From assembly GCA_000151295.1 (NCBI GenBank), contig GG745342.1, forward strand, positions 241,582-305,581: a stretch of DNA of 64,000 nt, read 5' to 3'. This document shows positions 62,151 to 64,000 of this stretch, piece after piece (the first letter of the stretch is position 1; each line of letters opens with the position of its first letter). This DNA comes from Allomyces macrogynus ATCC 38327 (lineage: Eukaryota > Blastocladiomycota > Blastocladiomycetes > Blastocladiales > Blastocladiaceae). Below the pieces are notes generated by a model. It worked only from the letters and a program-made list of their open reading frames with translations. It had not been told where the DNA came from and made no database searches. The position numbers were made by a program, and so were the translations under genes.

Positions 62151-62331
62151 TTTTGATAGCGTCTGTCCGTGACGACTCCTCGCGCACGGCCGCTCAGTCC
62201 GCACCTCAAGGCCTTCACGGCTCCATCTCCTTCACTACACTCTCGCGCTTTCCTCTGCATCCACGACAAATCTCTCGCCTTCACGGCACAATCTCTCTCG
62301 ATACTCGATTCGCACACGTACCAACACAACA

Positions 62332-64000
62332 ATGCCGCCCAAGGCTTCTTCTTCCTCCCAACAATTTCTCGTTCTCGTGCCACGTTACGCAGGCACGACT
62401 GTCTCTGGATACGACGCGTTCATCGACGAACACTCTGGTGCAACTGCCACCACCTCAATTTCGTCGGTCCAACTCGATGCCACCAACGATACCCATGTCG
62501 CAGTTGTCAATAATGCTGTCAAGGAAAAGAGCTATTGGCAAGTCTCGCATCATGGAACGCTCACCAAGCCGCACGTATCCGTTGGAAATGTGGCAGCGCA
62601 GTCTATCTGGATGAGCATGGGTGCCACTGCCACTCGTGTTGCTGCTGAAGCCGCCGCAGCTGCTGTCGCCAGTCAAGATCACTCAATCTCGGTCCAACGG
62701 GCCATGGACAAGCCAACGTTTGATGGCTCTCGTGACATTGGTGCTCTGGACACATTCCAGCTCAAGCTCGAACTCTACCTCGACGGTTGTGGCTGGACCG
62801 AACAAGACAAGATCCGATTTGTTATTGGCCAACTTTCTGGCGAGGCGATTGCGTTTTGGCGGCGCACGGCGCAACCCATTCCGACAACGCACTGGACCGA
62901 GGTCATCAACACGCTCCGCACTTACTTTGTGCCCTTGACGATTGGCACCGACTCGTACAAGGCGCTCGAACGGTTGCGGCAGGGCAATACGCCCCCATTC
63001 GAATTCTTGAAACAATTTGACGGGCACGCCAGTCGTGTCAGCAACATGTCCGACGCCGAGTACTTCCGCCTATTGCGTTGACGCGTTAACTCTCGAGCCC
63101 GTGAAGAACTGGCCCGCGCTCTCGGCCAGGTCCAGAAGGCGGGCGACAGACGTGAACACTTGACGCGCCAGGAGATCGTCCAGGCATTCCTCGAAGCGCA
63201 CTCAATCGGCCACACCACGGGACTGGACGACCCCATGGACATTGACCTGGCGGCTCTGAAGCCGCAGCCGACGTACCTCAACAACGTTGGCAACCAACGC
63301 ACTCGATTCGGTTCACTGCGCCAGCAGTCTGACCGCACTCCAAGCAGCAACTTTGACCGCAACGACATTGTCGACTCGTACGGATGCCTGTACCATATGA
63401 CCACGTCGCACGGCAACTTGCAGCGTCTCTCGCAAGGCGGTAACCCTCGCCGTGGTCGCTACGACGGTTGCCCGGCGGACCTACTCACCCGCATCAAGTC
63501 GCGTGGGAAGAAGGTCGAGGTCGCAACTGCTGGCATTGAAGATTGCGTGTACAAGGTTGTCGATCATGTTCTGATGCAGATCGAAACCGACTATTCTGAA
63601 TGCTCTGATGACGCAACACCTCAGCGCATTTCACTTGGCTCAGCACAAACGCGCTCGGTATTTGTGCACACGGCCTTGCTTGGCCCACAGCAAGCTCAAC
63701 TTCGCGCCAAGATTGATTGTGCCAACTTTCTCAACTCGTCGATCCTGAAACGCACTGGTGAGTCCAAGACTGTCGACGTTCAAGTTGACTGCGTTCCCGC
63801 AGATGGCCAGACCCGTGCTCTGACCAAGGGCGTTTGGCTCGATGTGCAAGTCGGAAAGTTCATCTCGCGCGAAGTCTTTTACCTGCTCAACGGCGCCAAT
63901 TTCCAGGCCATCCTGGGCATGACTTGGCTTGCCAACATGAACCCGGACATTGATTGGACAACTGGCGTCATGAAAAACCGACTCGGCGACGCATACTCTC
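62332..64000 (+). CDS. Gypsy element 2 Gag-protease, with an in-frame TGA
   Basis: Gag starts MPPKASSSSQQFLVLVPRYA and ends at TGA 63079-63081 after DAEYFRLLR. The same frame continues without another stop to the window end: RAREELARALGQVQKAGDRR, a linker, and a retropepsin-like domain with KIDCANFLNSSIL where the DSG box is expected and FQAILGMTWLANMNPDIDW at its C-terminal side. The TGA followed by C is present in both gypsy copies at the same place, so it may be read through to regulate the Gag to Pol ratio, or be an inherited mutation. RT and integrase lie beyond the window. Confidence 0.75.

Larger units (their letters stand above)
62009..64000 (+). mobile_element. Ty3/gypsy element 2, 5' part (runs off the window)
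   Basis: 5' LTR 62009-62150 followed by leader, gag and protease coding sequence, open to the window end. It is nearly identical to element 1 where they overlap, but without the protease frameshift, so it is the better-preserved copy. The LTR-proximal primer-binding site is not a classic TGG-type match. Confidence 0.85.

Noticed and set aside
1..64000. CRISPR arrays, rRNA genes, bacterial operons or ribosome-binding sites
   Set aside because: None seen; the only regular repeats are LTRs, microsatellites and protein-coding repeats, and the genes have spliceosomal introns.

Overview
The window looks like nuclear DNA of an early-diverging (zoosporic-type) fungus. It holds GC-rich housekeeping genes with short GT-AG introns (69-135 nt): a Not4 ubiquitin ligase, an m-AAA protease, a P4-ATPase flippase, a plasma-membrane syntaxin and a secreted proteinase K-like protease. 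There are also two eukaryotic tRNA-Gln genes and fungal-type Ty1/copia and Ty3/gypsy retrotransposons. A chytrid or blastocladiomycete is my best guess; the sequence alone does not fix the species. One 100-N assembly gap lies at 27706-27805.

Left part (about 1-10.8 kb): a compact, intronless, lower-GC block of viral type, best explained as an integrated Polinton-like virus (PLV). It encodes, in order, a Cys-rich protein, a candidate tyrosine recombinase, an rve (DDE) integrase, a fibre-like protein on the opposite strand, a coiled-coil protein, a large Asn/Gln-rich protein, an FtsK/HerA-type packaging ATPase, a major capsid protein, a small basic protein, a penton-like minor capsid protein and small end ORFs. 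No DNA polymerase, helicase or adenovirus-type protease is visible, so the element may continue to the left of the window. Lesions in the integrase (frameshift), the ATPase (nonsense codon) and the recombinase (box-I Arg replaced by Trp) suggest a decaying copy.

Next (10.8-17.7 kb): a graveyard of older DNA. It contains an inverted repeat, a CCTAGG-rich stretch, a dead PIF/Harbinger transposase, a convergent decayed ORF, a dead LINE-like reverse transcriptase and part of a dispersed repeat.

Middle (18-44.6 kb): host genes. They are two tandem LRR paralogues (minus strand), tRNA-Gln, syntaxin, P4-ATPase (5' end lost in the gap, two 1-nt indels), tRNA-Gln, subtilase (minus), NOT4 (minus), a broken S1/P1 nuclease remnant and the m-AAA protease.

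Right part (45-64 kb): a retrotransposon nest. A gypsy element (142-bp LTRs) on the minus strand is interrupted by two copia elements that share a middle LTR (187-bp LTRs). Next to it lie a truncated copia on the plus strand, a solo-like copia LTR, an inverted gypsy RT scrap and the 5' half of a second gypsy element that runs off the window. Introns, splice joins and protein lengths given here were deduced by eye from frame continuity and family motifs.
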